Assembly: GCA_902729315.2 (NCBI GenBank) | Contig: LR746265.1 | Span: 3,886,892-3,950,891, forward strand | DNA length: 64,000 nt | Source of the DNA: Spirodela intermedia | Taxonomy: Eukaryota; Streptophyta; Magnoliopsida; Alismatales; Araceae | Direction: 5' to 3' | Part shown: piece by piece, positions 14,501 through 27,279 of the stretch | How the letters are laid out: each line of letters opens with the position of its first letter | How positions within the stretch are numbered: the first letter of the stretch is position 1 | Program-made: the position numbers and the translations under genes | Notes under the pieces: generated by a model | Database searches by the model: none | What the model was told of the DNA's origin: nothing | The model's input: only the letters and a program-made list of their open reading frames with translations

Positions 14501-17389
14501 CATCTCTTCTGTCGACTATGGTTTCTTTATTTTCTTAACTAATCGTTTTTCATCAGAGCTTTTAGTCCCTTCTTACCATCTTTCCTCCAAGCATACATTA
14601 TTCCTCACCCCATTCAATTTGAGTTTCATTTTAATTTTGTAGTATTTGCAAATAGCATAGACGCCATATATCTGGTGTCAAAGGATTCAGTGGAATTGGC
14701 CAGATTTTAAGAATAATCTTGTGAAATGCGACTAGGGTTTCTCCAATCCAACCCAAACAAAAGATGGGTACCAAAACTATAAAAATGTTTGGATAACAAG
14801 AATTTATGATAGAGTTGTGAAGATGTTAATGCAGGATTTCCTTGTGTTCCTGTGTCCTGAGAAGGCAAGGTCCCAGTGTTTGTTGTTTCACTAGAACAAT
14901 TGGTAGGTAGCAAGTGATCGTCCAGATGAAGCAACTAAGGAAAGTGAGAAAGTGAAAACCAAAGGATATCCCATGTTGGTTTAAGGAAGGCTGATACTGA
15001 ATTGTGTGGACATCCCAAAAAACTTATCACTGGAAATGATATTTCTTATGAACCAATTAAGTTTCCGTTTGAGTGCATAGACAAAGAAATGAAAATTAGT
15101 GAAAAATAAGGTATTTTATGTTGTTTAACAAAAAATATTTAGTAAATAGTCTGAGAGAGTCACAAAAGGAGGGAAGGCCACATGCAGAGATTTCCTTTTG
15201 TCCTTTTTTTATGTTTTCTGTGAAGAAAATTGTCTGGCTTAGGAAACTAAGGGCAGATTTGTCTTCCTTTTCTGTTTAACCTTTTTTGTACAGCTATGAC
15301 TGATTACCTTGTCGGCCACACACCTGCGGTGTTCTCCTTAAGGAGCACGTGTGCCTAAACAGACTTAAGGTCGAAGTCTTGATGGTGGGTTGCGTGTGTC
15401 CTGGACCCACCCTGGGTTTACCCAGCTCCAGGTCGGATTATACGTTTCCATGCATGAAGAATCACCGACTATAGAGACAGACTCTCTTTTTCCCTTATCC
15501 CAACTGTTTTCCTGCAGTTAATCTTCTTGAAAAGATGATTATGCATGAGAATGGTAGTCTTTAGCTAGCATAACCAAATTAATTTGCCTGAAAATAAAGG
15601 CATACACTTGATTTTCATAATCTGGAAACGGAATATGATTGTTCAGAGTATAGTATATCCCGGACATATCCTCTGATCTGTACAAGTGGTCTCTTTCAAT
15701 GATCACAGATAGATTCTCAAAACAGTAAGTTTTGACTATGTGGATGGTGTAATATTTGTCTGTTATTGAGAAATGTCTTTTCAGATTAGCTCAAGTTTTT
15801 GGTTATATCTGTACAGCTTCGCATACTCTTTAACCTCATTTTCCCTTTGTTTTTATTAGTTATTGACCCTAGTATCACCAATGACATCTAAATAGGTCAG
15901 ACTTTTTCTATCGGATGATACCCCGTCTCAATCTGGGTCTGGAGCGCAAGACCATCTCCAAGCGAAGGCTTCATGGCTGTGGCATTCAAGAGAAGCGGTG
16001 AACTCTGATGAATACTTGCCTCCTGGTTTCGAAGCACCGCCTCTGATCCAGCAACAGCCCAAAGCAGTCCAGATTCCTCTCATCAAATGGAAGGTCCCGC
16101 TCAAAGTGAGGATAGATTTTTTTCCTGCCTCATCGTCACTGCTAAAAAAGGTGCTGCGTTGTGGGTCGAATTATGGCTCTAACTCTTTTCTTGTACAGTT
16201 TTCTTTGAATCAGGAGTGGCTGGTGGTGGCTGGAGAGGAAAGCAAGGAAGTAGAGCTTCAGAACCAGAGGCAACTGGGAGTCTTCGAAGCAATCTATCCC
16301 CGTCTATCATCTATTCCTCCAAAGTGAGATCTCCCTTACCATCTCTCAACCGTGTCATCTCCCCTGCTCCAACCCACTATTACATGTCTGTGTCCACTGA
16401 TTCAATTACTTATTGGCCCTTCATTCAGTCCTATCTCATCGGAGGAGTCACAAGATCTCCACCACGATGAGGCTCAGACTCCGCCTATTCCTGTGAATGC
16501 CATCGAAGATGATCCAACAGATGAACTCGACCTGCAAGCAGCACTTGACACCTCCAGGTACGAGCAGCAGCATTCAGAGGTGATTGAAAGGGTGACGATG
16601 GATATCCCGACTTTGCCAAGAGGGCCGGCAGAAGGTGCTGAATCAGGGGTTCCAAGTATGCCCAATGACGGAAAGCCCGTGTTCGCCTTTCCTCCCGGTG
16701 TAGAACCTGATGTGGTGGCGGCTGCATCCGCCGCCTTTACAGCATTGATGAGGAGCAGTGAGGAGGGAAGCCTCATCGACCGTGATTTGCTCATCAAAAT
16801 TCTCAGCAATCCAAGCCTGATAGAGAAGCTACTCGCAGAGTATGGAACACCTAGACAACAACAGCCACCGGCCATGATCCCCGCGGCTGTTCGACCAGCA
16901 CTACCTGCCGAAGTGAATCCCCTGCCCAAGCCACAGATTGGGCATATTCATTCCCAGAGTGCCGCCGCTCTACCCACTCCCAAGAATCCACCGCCACTTT
17001 TATCTACGGAAGTCGGGCTTGCTAACACGCCGCCGGTCAGGGGCCCTCCGATGAGGGATATGAGCTACTTCAAGACCTTGATTCAGCAGCACGGCGGAGA
17101 TGGGTACGAAGTGATGGACCCGGGCTATGCCCCATTTGACAGGCACCATAATTATCTTTACAAGGATACAGGTGGTGGGAGTAATGTGGAGCAAGGGAAT
17201 CAGAGCACGACGGTGCACAGGGATCCCAAGTCGAGAATACCAAAGCCTTGTGTGTACTTCAACAGCCCCCGGGGGTGCAGGAATGGGGCCAGCTGTTTGT
17301 ATATCCACGATGGTTCACTTCCTCAGAGGAATGATCGGCAGAGCAGAAAGAAGATTAAGCTGGATAAAGAAACGATCAGAAGAGGCTGA
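11591..17389 (+). CDS. CCCH zinc-finger protein, Arabidopsis C3H6-like
   Basis: Four exons: 11591-11650, 15896-16105, 16199-16323 and 16429-17389. All have GT-AG borders, the phases match, and the product is 451 aa. Exon 1 encodes MAGLKQSKRVSWAPAVKLCQ, the conserved start of this family, and exon 2 continues with VRLFLSDDTPSQ. Other family blocks are LPPGFEAPP, IPLIKWKVP, EWLVVAGEESKEV, LIDRDLLIKILSNPSLIEKL and SYFKTLIQQHGGDG. A single C-x8-C-x5-C-x3-H finger lies near the C-terminus (CVYFNSPRGCRNGASCLYIH), followed by a basic tail. The family is plant nuclear and probably binds RNA; its biochemical role is poorly known. Intron 1 is 4245 bp, unusually large beside the other two introns of about 100 bp. 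The 3' UTR begins with CT-rich sequence and a TTTTC repeat. The call rests on many conserved blocks. Confidence 0.94.
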
Positions 17390-17427
17390 CGTCACACTAC
17401 CCACCTCTCTCTCTCTCTCCCCCCCTC

Positions 17428-17457
17428 TTTTCTTTTCTTTTCTTTTCTTTTCTTTTT
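17428..17457 (+). repeat. (TTTTC)n microsatellite in the CCCH gene 3' UTR
   Basis: About six TTTTC units lie 40 bp past the stop codon, after a CT/C run. They form a long pyrimidine tract in the transcript. Confidence 0.8.
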
Positions 17458-18075
17458 TTCTGCCCCCTGTAAGTCATTATTACCTTCATCATCTTTATCA
17501 TCTCGGTACATATGCTTCCCGCTCTCTTCTTTTCATTGTCTTACGATTTGTTTGAAGAAAGTTTACTAGAATTATTCGGTCTTGAGTTCCAACCTCCTGG
17601 AAAGAACTGATACCTGATCGACAACAGCTTCCGAAGAATCATGAGTGAAGATATCATCATCTCGGCCACAGGGAGCGCACATTTTTCTTGGATGTTTGGG
17701 AAGCTTCACCCTCTTAAGTTAGTTTTAATCTATGGGAGATCAAGAATTGACATTCTTCATGAACGTATTATACAAAGAATTGAGGGAGTCTGAGACGGTT
17801 CGGACGTTGACCGTGGGGACAATAGACAGAATGTCAACGGAATGAGCTTCAGGCTGCGGCCGGGTTTGGATCATGTGGGCTGGACCGATCCTTCCTTCTA
17901 GACTTAACCCCAGAAAATGGGCCTTGTTGGGCTCCTGCACGGCCCAACCCCCAGGCACACCTGGTTGCCTGAGGGACAACGGATACCTTCAACTTTGGTC
18001 TCCCCATGTTGCATGATCTATAACCTCTTCCGAGTTCATAAATATACACAAATTTTCATGGCTTCACACAGCCGC
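17458..18075. other. Convergent 3' region between the CCCH and TLDc genes
   Basis: These 618 bp hold the 3' UTRs of two convergent genes. Around 17.88-17.95 kb there are several TGGGC/GGCCCA motifs. I see no separate gene. Confidence 0.5.
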
Positions 18076-21000
18076 CTAGCGGTCTTCGCGTTGGACTCTG
18101 TTCGGGTCGGTGATCATGTCCATCATCATCTTCTCTGGAGAGTCGTCCCAAGCAGCAAAAGTCTTCAAGTCAACCTGCGCAATAAAGTCAAAGTTCTCCA
18201 ATGAGCTCTGACCCTCCGTCAATCCATTGAATTTCCGAGAACTAAATACATGAGAATCGGCAATCCAATGGCGAGGGCCAACCTTGCGGCGTTGCTCTGA
18301 GAAAAGCTGCTCTCTTCTCTTGTACGCTTCCTGTTGCTCCCTGGCCGCTCTTCCACCCAGACCCCATGCCTCGATCTCCAGGACGAAAGCTTCACTGGGG
18401 AGGAAACCCTGTAGATTGAGGTGGCATGATCAACGGCAAGAAATTTTGGAAGCCTGCCCATAATTTAATCCAAGATCATCCCTTCTTTTTTTTTTCTTTT
18501 TTCTTTTACCTGATTGGGAAAGAGAGGGCCGGGCTTGTATGTTCTGTCGACTGCATGGTGCCGGACTGTAACTCTGGAAAAATCTTCATCGATGAAAATC
18601 CTCTCGTTGCCCACCGATCCCCCAAATCCCAAGCCGATGGGTTTTGGGTGGGGATCATAATGTCTCACAGAAGGATGCAGGCGAGAGTAAACAAAGTTCT
18701 TGTCTTTCCCTGTTCAGCGTCAGCGCAGTGTCAGCAGAGATGAAGAATATTTTTGAAAGGAAAAGAAGAAAGCTACTTTGTCTGGATGCCAACCAGAGTG
18801 AGAAAAGATGCGGAAGACTGGGCTCAGTGCATAGAGATATCCGGGCTCCCCATAAAATGCATCCCCGTTCTCAAATCCTTGTGCAGTAAAGACGCCAATA
18901 ACATGATTTCCTTGACTGCTTTCACCATCAGCAGCATCCGCAGGTTTTGCTGCTAGGACAAGCAGCACCGGCCCTTGGTAACCTTCCACGTTAGACCAGA
19001 ATCTGCTTAGTCCCTTTCCGTGAAAAGATGACCTGCATGTCGAAGTTCTTCCCGTTTATTCTAATAAAGATCCAATGCAATGGCAGAAAAGCCGTCGAAG
19101 GCTGCTGAAAAGGGGGGGTTTACTCTGATTAACCCTTCTTCTAGAAAGCATAATAATAAATCAACAAAGAATCGGATGCAGGAATGGTATTTGGGAGGAC
19201 ATCGAAGAACATATGATCTCTCGAGGCACTCCCTATGAACCGTCTTCTGCCGTGAGATTTTTTAACTTGTCTTACTCTAACATCCCTCAACTGTTAAAAG
19301 AATGGAGAATAATATCAGAGAGTTCCTCGGACAAAAAATAATTGTAAAACATCCACAAAGTGCTTGGAAACTTGTTGATGGCGGCAAACATGTGCTGAGT
19401 TCGTCTGTATAAGTGATTTTTTTCTAGTGGAGAAAATATTAGGTTTTTTTTTTTTTGCATTGTATAAACAGTGGCAGCCTGTGAGGTCGATTTTGAGATC
19501 TGTTCGGTGGGAGTAGAAGCCTGTAAGGACTTCATTGGACAAGGAATCAATAAATGTGATTTGAAACCATATTTATGTATCCCCAGAGATGGAATGCTCC
19601 CAAGAGGCATTGAGCGTGGGAAATCTTTGAAGGTCATTAAGAAAATTTACATACAATAGTCCGAACTAAGATTATTATATTTCCCACGAAAAGATGAAGA
19701 TGATTTAGTCTAGCCTCCAAGGGACAAAGAAGGACAGGGCGGCCAGATATCACATCACCATGACAAAGGGGGTGACAGCCTCGAAGAAGGTTGCGCATGA
19801 AACTAACCTGTGTTACTAGTTTCCTTTCACCCATAATTGCATGATTCCTATCTCAATTTCAGTAAGCAACACACCCCCATGTGACAGTGAATCAGAAGCT
19901 GCTAGGAACACACTGGCCAACCTGATTTCATTCTTTTTTCAGGTTTGAAGAACAAAATCTAAAAGAGATGGTCTTATAGGAAACCATAAACTAATAAACG
20001 CGAGATCGTTGGCTCGGAAAATGCAAATTCCTCAGGCTAAAAAAGTAGTATGGAGAGAATCTGAAACTGAAAAACTTCAAATTTTAAGCGGTCTGTTTGC
20101 CAAAGGGAAAAGAAATCCTTACTGAAAACACACTTCTCATATGTGTTCAGCAACAATACAAGGGCAAATAGCAGGAAAAATATTTCATTCGATGATCATG
20201 TACACGTTTTAAGTGGAATTTCGACGAGAACATACAGGTAATAAACCCCCAACATTTAGATTGATCCAAATGTTGAGGGTAGTAGGTTGGCCGAATGAAA
20301 AGGTCACAAAGTTATGCTGACAAACCTGTACAGGAGATTATCAAATGCTCCAGTGGATTTTCTGGGAAAGCATGCTCGAGAAAGCTCTTCATTCACAGTA
20401 TCTCGGAATGTAAGTGAGATTGCCCAGGCCCTTCCGCATGTCAAAAGACAGTTCTCATGAACATTGACGGAAGAACTCTCACCAATCAATGAAGATGAGG
20501 AGTCCACGTCATCCTGTACATATTTATAAAGAATGAAATACTCTGAAGAATCTCAGGATATCTTTCTTCAAAAGGATCGATATAAAGCGAGACAGCATTG
20601 TGGGATAGAAATTCCGTCTACAGCCCTTAGGAATTTTTTTTTTCAAACTAGATTACTAATATTTTTGCACCTTAAACTCATGTCACAAATCCTAATACTA
20701 GAATTTGAATTTGACATAGTTCAGCTACAAAATAGAAATACATAATTATTTTAAGTTAATTATATTTCCGAAGAAACTTGCAGAATCAGATCAACCAAGG
20801 CAGTTGCATAACAGTTTTTTTTTTAATGTAATAAAATGAAAAAATAATGAAATTTCTTACGACCAATCATCAAGATTTTGCACAACGAATTGATCGTGAA
20901 TCCAAAGGATCAAAAATTCCAGCACTAAAATTCATAACGTTACAACTAAAAAAAACATGCTACAGATCATAAACAAAGTTCCCACTAATGCTCAAAAGGA

Positions 21001-22335
21001 AGGATTTACCTTTGATGTTACGCAGGCACGAAATCTGTCCTGAACATATTGTGTCAAGCAATGTGAAAGGCCTGGGATCGTCGCTAGGATCCACATGTGA
21101 AGCTTTGGCATAGAAATCTGCTTTTCTAATTCCAAAGGCTGATCATCTCGAGAATTTGGCAACCCATCAGTTTCATGAGAACATATATATGCTGAAGCTA
21201 TCAAATGATATACATCAGGGAGAATGTAAGCTGACTGTTTGCAATATTTCGAAATCTTAGTGCCCTGTGCCATGATCCAACACAACCAAAGAAGCATGAG
21301 CACATCACTCAATTTCACATTTCCAGTGATTTTACCAACATCCGTATCATGATCAAAAGCAATCCCTGACCCAATGCCAACTTCTCTCCCTAAATCAGAG
21401 TACAATTTGTACAAATTATGAATTGATGCTGACAATGGCATCCTTCCACAGCATCTGTTGTAACCTTTCAAGAAACCAACCCAGTCGACATCTTCCTTAC
21501 CTGTGTTGAAGAAGAGATCAACAATACACGGGCCAAGATTAACCAACATTTCCTGAAAGTGTTCAGGCATAGGAGATACTTCTGTTTGCAAATTCTCGAT
21601 GCGTAGGGAAAATGTCTCCTAAAAAATGAATATTGGACCGATTGCTGTGAGAACACAACAAGTGTAATAAGAGAGGAGTAAAAAAATAGTAAGTAAAAAT
21701 GCATTAAAGTTGACGACTACTAGGAAAACATACTGCTATCCTGTGAGTTGACAACTGTACGTTTTCTGACGATGGAATACATCGTCCTTTTGTACTTTGG
21801 ACAAAAATCCCGGACTTCCCAACCGGCAGGTTGATTAAAAAGAAATGTTCATCATAATAAACTGATTCCCTTTCACCGTCGAGATCCTTTGAGTTCATGA
21901 CATCTCTCTTTAAGGATGGATATGAAATTAAACTGACTAATTATCTACTATATGACGAAGACTAAGTAGTGAGACCTAGTCTTAAATGACAAACAAGAAG
22001 ACAGACATAACTCATTATCAAGAAACCCAAGCGACTGACAACCTTCACCAGGATCCTAGAAAGGTATAGATGCGTAATCGCACGAGAACACCAAATCGCT
22101 CGTGACGTGACAATTCAGCTCACGAAAAAGTTCTTCCAAAACAATGACTGATGGGTACGTTTCTGGATAATTATCTGATTACCTGGAGGGATTTAAGAGG
22201 AATAGCCCTCGTTTCGGGAAGGGAGAGTTCGGCAAAAACGCTCTGAAGCATGGGGAGGGACCCCGTGGACGCCGCCAGCGACTCCTCTTCCTGCAGCTCC
22301 TGGGATGGCTTCCCGACCGACGACGAGGCACCCAT
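18076..22335 (-). CDS. TLDc-domain protein (Arabidopsis At5g39590-like)
   Basis: Six exons on the minus strand: 22335-22183, 21618-21010, 20513-20326, 19032-18794, 18709-18510 and 18408-18076. All junctions are GT-AG with matching phases, and they sum to 573 aa. The start is fixed by MGASSSVGKPSQEL, the family N-terminus; G2 with S6 fits an N-myristoylation signal. Exon 2 carries the plant-specific helical region (NLGPCIVDLFFNTG, LMLLWLCWIMAQ). The TLDc fold runs from about residue 275 (GRAWAISLTFRDTVNEEL) through SRFWSNVEGYQGPVLLVLAA, GVFTAQGFENGDAFYG and IGLGFGGSVGNERIFIDEDF to VLEIEAWGLGG. The C-terminus ends MMDMITDPNRVQREDR. TLDc proteins are linked to oxidative-stress resistance and V-ATPase binding in other eukaryotes; the plant role is inferred only. 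It shares a 436-bp divergent promoter with the ATP synthase subunit e gene. Confidence 0.94.
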
Positions 22336-22771
22336 CTTCCCTTCCTCTGAGCAGAGCCAAGAACTGAAGGATCCAACGCAAGCTTTCCTCCTCTCCCACT
22401 CTCGCATTCGCGACCAGGAATTGGGAATTTGAACAAGAAGAAGCATGTGAATCAGCCGACTTGACACGTCCCGCCCCCCCTCCCGCCGCCTGTCCGCAGG
22501 ACCCGGGGACACGTGGCTATGCTCCCATAGACTAGCCTTAAACTGAAAGAAAAATGCTTCACAAGGGCTATTCTGTAAAAGCTCCGATCACGTACACGTT
22601 GTCCGGCGGACTATCTTACCGCAAAGTGTTGCAGACCAGAGGAAGGTGAAAACCTCTTTGGAATCGCAGCTTTGTTTCCGTCTTCACAGGCATCTGGTTA
22701 GGGTTCCAGGCCAGCGGAGGAGACAGCGGGGGCCTCTTTCTCTCATTCTCAGCGTCGGTTGTGCTTCTCCC
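22336..22771. promoter_or_regulatory. Divergent promoter: TLDc gene / ATP synthase subunit e gene
   Basis: Only 436 bp separate the two start codons, so both promoters and 5' UTRs must fit here. A G-box core CACGTG lies at 22510-22515 in the context ACACGTGGC. A telo-box-like TTAGGGTT, common upstream of housekeeping genes, lies near 22697. No convincing TATA box was seen. Confidence 0.6.
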
Positions 22772-24648
22772 ATGGCTGCTCCGGGTCCTTACTCTGGTGT
22801 CAGCACCCTCGCTTTTGTGCGTACCCTCCTTCTACTCCTGTTAAAGAAAACTTTTCCCCGTCACTTGTGTTCTACCCGCATTGATCCGCGATTTGGCGCT
22901 GGCAGGTAGCTCGTGCTTCAGCCCTTACCGTCGGGTTGGTCTACGGAAGCTTTAAGCTATCGTATCTCAAGGTAGTTTTCCCCCTTCCCCTAATGCCATC
23001 TGTCTTTGGCCGTCTCAGCCTTTCGCCAGTAGATCTACTCGAGTTCCACGGCATCCGGTTAGAAGTCATGTATTGATTCGTTTCGATTGGGTAGATAAAG
23101 ATACGTCTTGGTTTGTCGCGGCGACTATCTCTTTGAGAATTGAATTTTAGCCATTTCCGAACCCCAGTGCATAATATTAGTTTCCCTTTTTGTAAAAGAG
23201 TGACTACCTGCAGATGAAAATCACGCTGAGCGATCTGCAGTAGCTATTAAATCGATCGGTAGATGGAAACTTAGAGTGATTGGGCTCTCTTTCTTGGCTT
23301 ATTACATTTTTTTTGTTCCGCACCTTTAACAACGGCTCACAGTAAAACCTTACACGTGACCGATCGAAGGCTGGATTCCATCATCCCTCGAGATCTTTAA
23401 CCGATTCATCAAGGGAATATATAATTTTATTTCTGATAATGATTTCGTGAAGCAATAGCAATAGGAAATGTCTTCAGGTTCTGACAATGTATATATAATT
23501 TATTTCATATGAATATCCCTTATGATAATCGATGACAACTTTGTTAAGCGAATGTAATTGTCCCTTTTATTTTCGTTTATTGCATGTTTTATCTGTAATT
23601 GTTCTCTCCCAAATGCGGTGGTCATCTAGATTTTTCTATTTCTTGGATGATTATGAACGGGGAAGAAGATCTTTAACACATTGTAAAATGTAGGTGCCCA
23701 GATGTGCAGCAAACGTTTCTATTCATGAAGTGCGTGCTTCTGCATATTTCGTTGGGTTTATTACATTATACTTCCTCAAAGAATTAAACTCAGCTCTATT
23801 GATAAATATCTATGCTGGATCTCAAAGAAGATTGCTTTCGTCTTTTGGCTGGGCTTCGTTCATTGTTCTTGCGTTTTCGTGGTTTGCATTTTAATTAATT
23901 TCCAACATGCTTTACGGTTTTGATAGAGTTTTGTGCATCTTATCTTGTATTCTCGGCTCAAAGTACAAATTCATTTTAGCATTTGACAACCTGGTATTGC
24001 CCTGGAACCTGTGCAATATCTTTTTTGAATTTATCCACCAAGATTTAATCAAAGTACAGATTTTTTTTTTGTATTTTTTTAACAAGAAAAAAATCGAAAA
24101 GGAGAAGTGGGATTCTATCACGTCTCCTGGAGAAGTCCGACTTCAGATTTTCCTCTGCATAAGGTCAAGGTTCTATAAGGATTTGGAGTTTCTTAGTTTC
24201 ATTTATGGGCTTCATCATTCTGAGTAAAACTCTTCGCCATTACTCATCTTTTATCACTCCTGAAGAATGAGGGCCAGTTAAAAGGTTTAGCATCATTGAA
24301 ACTTTTAAGGTTATTCCCTGGTAACTTAACACAGATTTTGGTCTTGGGAGCTATGGGCACATGTCTTTGTTTTGTCAATCTCTAAATGCCAATGGGGCAG
24401 ATTCTGGTTGACCCTCGTGCATTCCATGTACGATTGAGTCATACCTCCTGGGCATAAGAAAATAGGGGATTTCTTTCGAAGCCAGTGAACCATTAGTTTA
24501 GGAACCAAAGTAACCGTCTGTGCATGCGTAGATATATCGATAGCTATTCTTTTCTGGATGCTTGGCTGCTAACACAGATACCCTTTTTTTTTTCACGCAG
24601 GCCAAGGCAAAGTCCCAGGCAAAAGAGGAGGCAAAGGGCCACCACTAA
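22772..24648 (+). CDS. Mitochondrial F1Fo-ATP synthase subunit e (short membrane subunit)
   Basis: Three small exons, 22772-22816, 22906-22971 and 24601-24648, all in phase 0, encode 52 aa. The protein begins MAAPGPYSGVSTLAFVARAS, has one membrane-spanning segment (residues about 10-35) and ends with a lysine-rich tail (KAKAKSQAKEEAKGHH). This matches the plant ATP synthase e chain in length and layout. The protein sits in the inner mitochondrial membrane and helps dimerise the ATP synthase. Exon 1 uses the donor GTGCGT; the acceptors are GGCAG and CACGCAG. Intron 2 is 1.6 kb. The gene is too fragmented to show as one open frame and was found from its exons. Confidence 0.92.
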
Positions 24649-24874
24649 AGAATGAGAGATGATTTTTGATGTTTTGGTGGGACCATGCACACTGCTCGCA
24701 GTGTCAAGTTTTTTTTTTTTTAAAAGAAGTTAAAGACATCTCAAAGCTTGTTCATCTTCACAAAACAAGACATCTGTAATGTTGTCATGCTCTCATTGTT
24801 GAGTAGAGAATAATCCGCTTTCTCTAGTACTGAAAAAAAAAAAACATGGATTCATGGGTTCGTTTGCTGCTTAT

Positions 24875-25718
24875 CTAGAGCTCTCTCAGGAGCGGCCAGC
24901 CTCTCTTCACTATCTCGCTGATCCTGTTGTAGATCTGCATCTGGATTTTTGGTGGGCAAAACTCCGCACAATAGCTGTTCAGCTTTGCAGCCATGGTTGA
25001 TCCCTGCAGCTCCTCTTCCGGCAGGTTCCCCATCAACAGGAGCAGAAACCGATTGCGTTTGAGCTCAAACTTCTGTGACGATTCACAAGGGAACTCGTTA
25101 GTTGGATAGTAAGACTCCACTATGCATAAAAGAGTGCATATGCCGAAATGAAATGTCAATGATAAACCATAAGTATATTCAGCTATTAACAAAATATATA
25201 GGCAAGTCATGCGCATATTACTAGTAAGGTTAGGGTGGCTCCGATATCTATCCACAGTTCGGATATGCTTGTCCATAAATGGTTCCATGGATCGCGTGCT
25301 CTGATTTGATGTTTATGGATACTTGAGGGATGGATCCCTAGGGTTAAGGAGTATGGAAGAGCACAGAAAAAAGGAGATTCGAAGCAGGTAATTTGGCTTA
25401 GGAGATGCCCGTTGGCTGGCTTCTATGAAAACACTTTTCAAAAGAGGCTTATGTGATTACTGCTTACACCGATGGCTATGGTTACCTAACCAATAGAAAA
25501 TATCAATCCGGGAATATTCTCTGCACCAGAGGTCTTTACAGGTCCTCTTATCAGGGATTAGATGGTTGATAGCTGAAAAAGTTGGATCATTGGCGAAGAT
25601 TTGACTCCGATTTTCCCATGGTTCATGAGGATCTTATTCTTTCTTGCTGAAGTGTTTAACTAATGTCCTGAATCAAATGAAATAAAAATGAAACATTTGG
25701 ACATTTTTTTTTGCAACC

Positions 25719-25759
<41 letters not shown>

Positions 25760-26932
25760 CTACAACACACCTGCGAAATCAAGAAAATTGTGGGTGGCGC
25801 GTAATAGAGAATAAAACTGGATCTAAGTCACAAAATATTCCAAGAAAACCATAGCTAAGTCTGAATGCACATCATAGTTCTTTAGCAGATAAGATGAGGC
25901 ATGCTCTGGCCAAAGAGATATATTTACACTATTGAATGGTGGCATTGAAGTTTACGTAAAATTTTCCTCTACGAATTTCATAGATATTATGGCAAGAATC
26001 ACGTAACAACTATCAAGGGAAGAAAATAAAAAACGAGGCTAGCATGGACTGACCTGGTGATCAGGCTCTGCAGGATAGAATGTTCCCAGCTGCTCGATGC
26101 GGGTAGTCACAAGGCTACTTTTCGACAAAGTCTGCTCTCTTTCTTTGCTTTCAGAAGCTAATCCAGCCTCCAAACTTCCATTTGTGAAGATTATAGACCT
26201 GATTTTCACACGTGCTAGTGTCATCGACAAAATATTCCCAACGAAAAGCTGCAGAAATATTTCTCAGCAATCCATTACCTGTACTGGTCACCCACATCTG
26301 GCCCTTGGCCGAAAACCTGTCTGGAGTCATGACTCGACCAGAATACATCCAAAAGCTGCTTGAATTGAATCACCTTTGGATCATATTCAATCTGAGGTCC
26401 AGCCCATAAAGTCAACTTATGAGATGAGCAAGATCATATGCTAAAGAATGAAGGTTAGGAAAAAAATAAAATCATCAGCCGAAGGACTTCCGTACAAAAA
26501 TTCGGGAATTAAAACTCAATAATTAGCTCTAAAATGGGCAGTCACCTCCTGAATGTAGTTCCTCGGAGGTTTAAAGGTTACAAGAGATCAGATGAAGCGT
26601 AATAATTGGCGTAATACTGAATGATGACGGTTAACATAAAAAAGTAAACGAGATATTAACCAGTCAAAGTAAAACAACGCCAACGCCAACAAGAAGAGAT
26701 TCCCTGACGTATTACCGAAGGAGATGGGAAATAATGCCGAGGGGAAAAACCCCAAACGAATCAAATTAATATATGTGCTTGCTATACCACGAGGGAAAAG
26801 TGTCAAATAAATTTTTGTATGAATGTAAAATAGGGGAGATCAACAGGAATACAATAATTTTAAAAAATTCGCAACAGAGATCAGCTAAGAGAAGCATGGA
26901 ATTCATTTTTCCCCCTCCTGGCCAAAAAGGAA

Positions 26933-26970
<38 letters not shown>

Positions 26971-27279
26971 AGGGAGGGAGGGAGAGAAAGAGACCTTGAC
27001 GCATTCTGCGTGGCCTCCGAGATTCCGGTATTGCGGATTGGTCTTATTACCGCCAGCATATCCCACCGTCGTCCGCACGACACCGGGCAGGCATCCAAAG
27101 ACGGCTTCCGATCTCCAGAAGCTGCCGAGGGCGAAGACTGCCACCTCGAGGTGCTGCTGTCTGTGATCCGCGGTCGCCACTGGAGGGTTCCGGTCGGGCA
27201 GTCGGATACCCAGTGCTTCCTTCACGAAGAGAACGCCGACGGCAAGAAGCCCCACCAAGAGAACTCGCGAAAGCTCCAT
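24875..27279 (-). CDS. MSRA5: Peptide methionine sulfoxide reductase A5-like, secreted
   Basis: Four minus-strand exons, 27279-26995, 26391-26279, 26198-26054 and 25072-24875, join in phase to 246 aa. Residues 1-24 form a signal peptide (MELSRVLLVGLLAVGVLFVK), so the product probably enters the secretory pathway. The MsrA fold is evident from AVFALGSFWRSEAVFG, GVVRTTVGYAGGNKTNPQY, FKQLLDVFWSSHDSRQV, GPDVGDQYRSIIF and YPAEPDHQ to FELKRNRFLLLLMG. In canonical MsrA the catalytic cysteine is in GCFW; here the position is serine (GSFW). From my knowledge of the family this serine also occurs in other MSRA5 proteins, so classical reductase activity is doubtful. The donor of intron 1 abuts a CT/CCCT microsatellite. 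The gene is head-to-head with the methyltransferase gene. Confidence 0.92.
25721..25756. repeat. (GA)18 microsatellite in MSRA5 intron 3
   Basis: Eighteen uninterrupted GA units on the plus strand, CT on the transcribed strand. It is the type of sequence bound by BPC proteins. Confidence 0.95.
26938..26994. repeat. (GA)n-(GGGA)n compound microsatellite at the MSRA5 exon 1 donor
   Basis: A GA run followed by five GGGA-type units and GAGAAAGAGA ends at the plus-strand AC of the intron 1 splice donor. On the minus strand the intron therefore opens as GTCTCTTTCTCTCCC and stays pure pyrimidine for over 50 nt. Confidence 0.92.
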
